Assembly (NCBI GenBank): GCA_903922535.1 | Contig: CAIXUF010000808.1 | Coordinates: 1-17,018, forward strand | Direction of reading: 5' to 3' | Length of the DNA: 17,018 bases | Origin: Candidatus Hydrogenedentota bacterium | Lineage (GTDB): Bacteria; Hydrogenedentota; Hydrogenedentia; Hydrogenedentiales; CAITNO01 | Shown here: positions 16,113 through 17,018 of the stretch, one piece after another | Position numbering within the stretch: the stretch's first letter is position 1 | How the letters are laid out: every line of letters starts with the position of its first letter | Notes under the pieces: model-generated | What the model was told of the DNA's origin: nothing | The model's input: only the letters and a program-made list of their open reading frames with translations | The model's database searches: none | Made by a program: the position numbers and the translations under genes

Positions 16113-16715
16113 TTACCTGTCCCGTTTGTCCCTTTTCTCCAGCCCCAACGCGCGCAGTACCGGGTGATTACGATCCTGATGGTGAAAATGCTTCTGGGGA
16201 ACCGTGCCGATATCAATTCTGCTGTGCAGGAAATGGTATTGTGACGGCACCGTTGTCACCACCACATCACGGTCGGACAGATAGTGATGGTGATAGTAGG
16301 CTCCCCGGTCCGAGTAATAATAGTCTTCCGGATCGACCAGAATGCTGACGCCCCCCTCCATTACAGCATAGGGCTCCACAATCACTGGCTGCGGCTGGAC
16401 CACGACCACCGGCTGTGGCTGGACAATGACCGGTTGCGGTTGCACGTAAACGGGTTGCGGCGGGGCAACCACCACCGGCGGCTGGACATAGACGGGTTGC
16501 GGTGGCGCAACCATTACCGGCGGCTGAACATAGACCTGTTGCGGCTGGACGACTACCACCGGCGGCGGCTGAACGATCACCGGCTCTGGCTGAACAATGA
16601 TGTTCGGGGTATGGATGGTTATCCCCAAGAAATGCTCCGCATATGCCGGAGAAGCGATGCCCCCCATCAGCATGAGTGAAACCGATAGAACTTCAAGAAC
16701 GACGATGCGTTTCAT
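16113..16715 (-). CDS. Small secreted Val/Gln/Pro-repeat protein
   Basis: The protein is 200 residues with a strong signal peptide cleaved after AYA (residue 26). Residues 39-116 consist of short repeats on the pattern P-V-x-V-Q-P, including two copies of a 14-residue unit (PVYVQPPVMVAPPQ and its V variant). Such sequence favours an extended polyproline-like rod. The C-terminal part (residues ~117-200) is rich in Tyr, His, Asp and Arg (YYYSDRGAYYHHHYLSDRD) and ends in a basic KRDKRDR tail. An AGGAG ribosome site lies nine bases upstream of the ATG. I recognise the general style of periplasmic or envelope-spanning Pro-rich proteins but no named family. The His cluster could bind metal; this is inference. 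Confidence 0.85.
   Translation of the reverse strand: MKRIVVLEVLSVSLMLMGGIASPAYAEHFLGITIHTPNIIVQPEPVIVQPPPVVVVQPQQVYVQPPVMVAPPQPVYVQPPVVVAPPQPVYVQPQPVIVQPQPVVVVQPQPVIVEPYAVMEGGVSILVDPEDYYYSDRGAYYHHHYLSDRDVVVTTVPSQYHFLHSRIDIGTVPQKHFHHQDRNHPVLRALGLEKRDKRDR
16368..16601 (-). repeat. Pro-Val-Gln repeat region with a 42-bp unit
   Basis: The DNA repeats short motifs such as GGTTGCGG, with a clearest unit of 42 bp (14 codons) present twice in tandem around 16455-16540. The repeat encodes the extended VQP rod of the small secreted protein. Confidence 0.75.
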
Positions 16716-16724
16716 CTGTTTTGT

Positions 16725-16729
16725 CTCCT
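16725..16729 (-). promoter_or_regulatory. Ribosome binding site of the Val/Gln/Pro-repeat gene
   Basis: AGGAG on the minus strand is nine bases before the ATG at 16715, with an A-rich spacer. It supports the annotated start. Confidence 0.7.
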
Positions 16730-16739
16730 GTGTGATGAC

Positions 16740-16758
16740 TGTCGGCGAATTGCCGACA
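16740..16758. promoter_or_regulatory. Perfect 7-bp inverted repeat in the leader of the VQP-repeat gene
   Basis: TGTCGGCGAATTGCCGACA has two perfect 7-base arms around GAATT. It lies 24 bases upstream of the start codon and just after the predicted transcription start. It may be an operator for a dimeric repressor or a 5' RNA stem-loop. Confidence 0.55.
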
Positions 16759-16765
16759 TTTCAAC

Positions 16766-16794
16766 CACATATCGAGCGTACCATGGGAAGACAA
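16766..16794 (-). promoter_or_regulatory. Possible promoter of the VQP-repeat gene
   Basis: On the minus strand TTGTCT (16794-16789) and TATGTG (16771-16766) are separated by 17 bases. The hexamers are only moderate matches (four and three of six). The predicted start falls at about 16759, at the edge of the inverted repeat. The rest of the gap up to 16913 shows nothing recognised. Confidence 0.3.
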
Positions 16795-16913
16795 AGTGCG
16801 GGCATAGTGCGGGTAAGGTTCTGGTAAAGATTCCCACCCGGCAAGCGCGTGAGGGAGGTCGTCTTGGGGACTGGCCCGGGGGAATGCGACACGGGGGAAC
16901 AGGGCAAACGCAT

Positions 16914-17018
16914 CTAAATTCCCAGCAATTCTTCGAGAAATGCGGTGTCGAGGGCCGCGAGGATCCGTTTCTGGCGCTGTGAGACCTGTGGTCTTTCGTT
17001 TTTCTTGATGAGGTTGAG
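16914..17018 (-). CDS. C-terminal end of an unidentified gene, cut by the window edge
   Basis: An open minus-strand frame enters from the right edge and ends at TAG (16916-16914). The 34 visible residues begin LNLIKKNERPQVSQRQKRIL and end in FLEELLGI. The segment is basic then amphipathic-helical, like the C-terminal helix of a cytoplasmic protein, and unlike its neighbours shows no secretion features. The family cannot be identified from this fragment. It would be transcribed in the same direction as the VQP-repeat gene, about 200 bp upstream of it. Confidence 0.5.
   Translation of the reverse strand, partial: LNLIKKNERPQVSQRQKRILAALDTAFLEELLGI

Overview
The window reads as GC-rich chromosomal DNA from a diderm (Gram-negative-type) bacterium. 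Two large surface proteins use low-complexity EGE linkers (repeated Glu-Gly-Glu) next to EF-hand pairs. From general knowledge this style is common in Candidatus Hydrogenedentota and related PVC-type lineages, so that phylum is my best guess; it is an inference from protein style, with no marker gene in view. All seven complete genes encode exported proteins: six have Sec-type signal peptides (one with only a weak one) and one has a lipobox. No rRNA, tRNA, CRISPR array, transposase or phage gene was seen.

Layout. (1) 25-3732 (+): a 1235-aa modular lipoprotein with a Big_2 Ig-like domain, a chagasin-like domain, EGE linkers, a tandemly duplicated EF-hand block and three copies of an unnamed beta-rich module. 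(2) 8177-3785 (-): a two-gene unit, a heparinase II/III-family polysaccharide lyase followed 13 bp later by a secreted beta-propeller. (3) 8424-11297 (+): a 957-aa surface protein with about 14 propeller blades, a GSLKV-type beta domain, an EF-hand pair and a Cys/transmembrane/Arg C-terminal anchor. (4) 11298-11956: a gene-free stretch carrying a 208-bp inverted-repeat (REPIN- or MITE-like) element. (5) 11957-14485 (+): a secreted protein with acidic DxDxDG-type loops and a DUF4861-like C-terminal domain. (6) 15845-14508 (-): a secreted carbon-nitrogen hydrolase behind a carbohydrate-binding-like module. (7) 16715-16113 (-): a small secreted Val/Gln/Pro-repeat protein. (8) 17018-16914 (-): the C-terminal end of a gene cut by the window edge.

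How the genes may work together. The heparinase II/III lyase and the DUF4861-like protein both belong to families found in uronic-acid polysaccharide degradation, so the middle of the window looks like a loose extracellular glycan-utilisation neighbourhood, without TonB transporter or sulfatase genes in view. The two large EGE/EF-hand proteins look like calcium-stabilised surface display proteins, one anchored by an N-terminal lipid and the other by a C-terminal membrane helix. No classical regulator is encoded here. Candidate sigma70-type promoters are visible before five transcription units. I see no convincing intrinsic terminators.

The least explained items are the triplicated module of the lipoprotein, the chagasin-like domain inside it, the block-duplicated 14-blade propeller with its C-terminal anchor, and the nested-hairpin inverted-repeat element.
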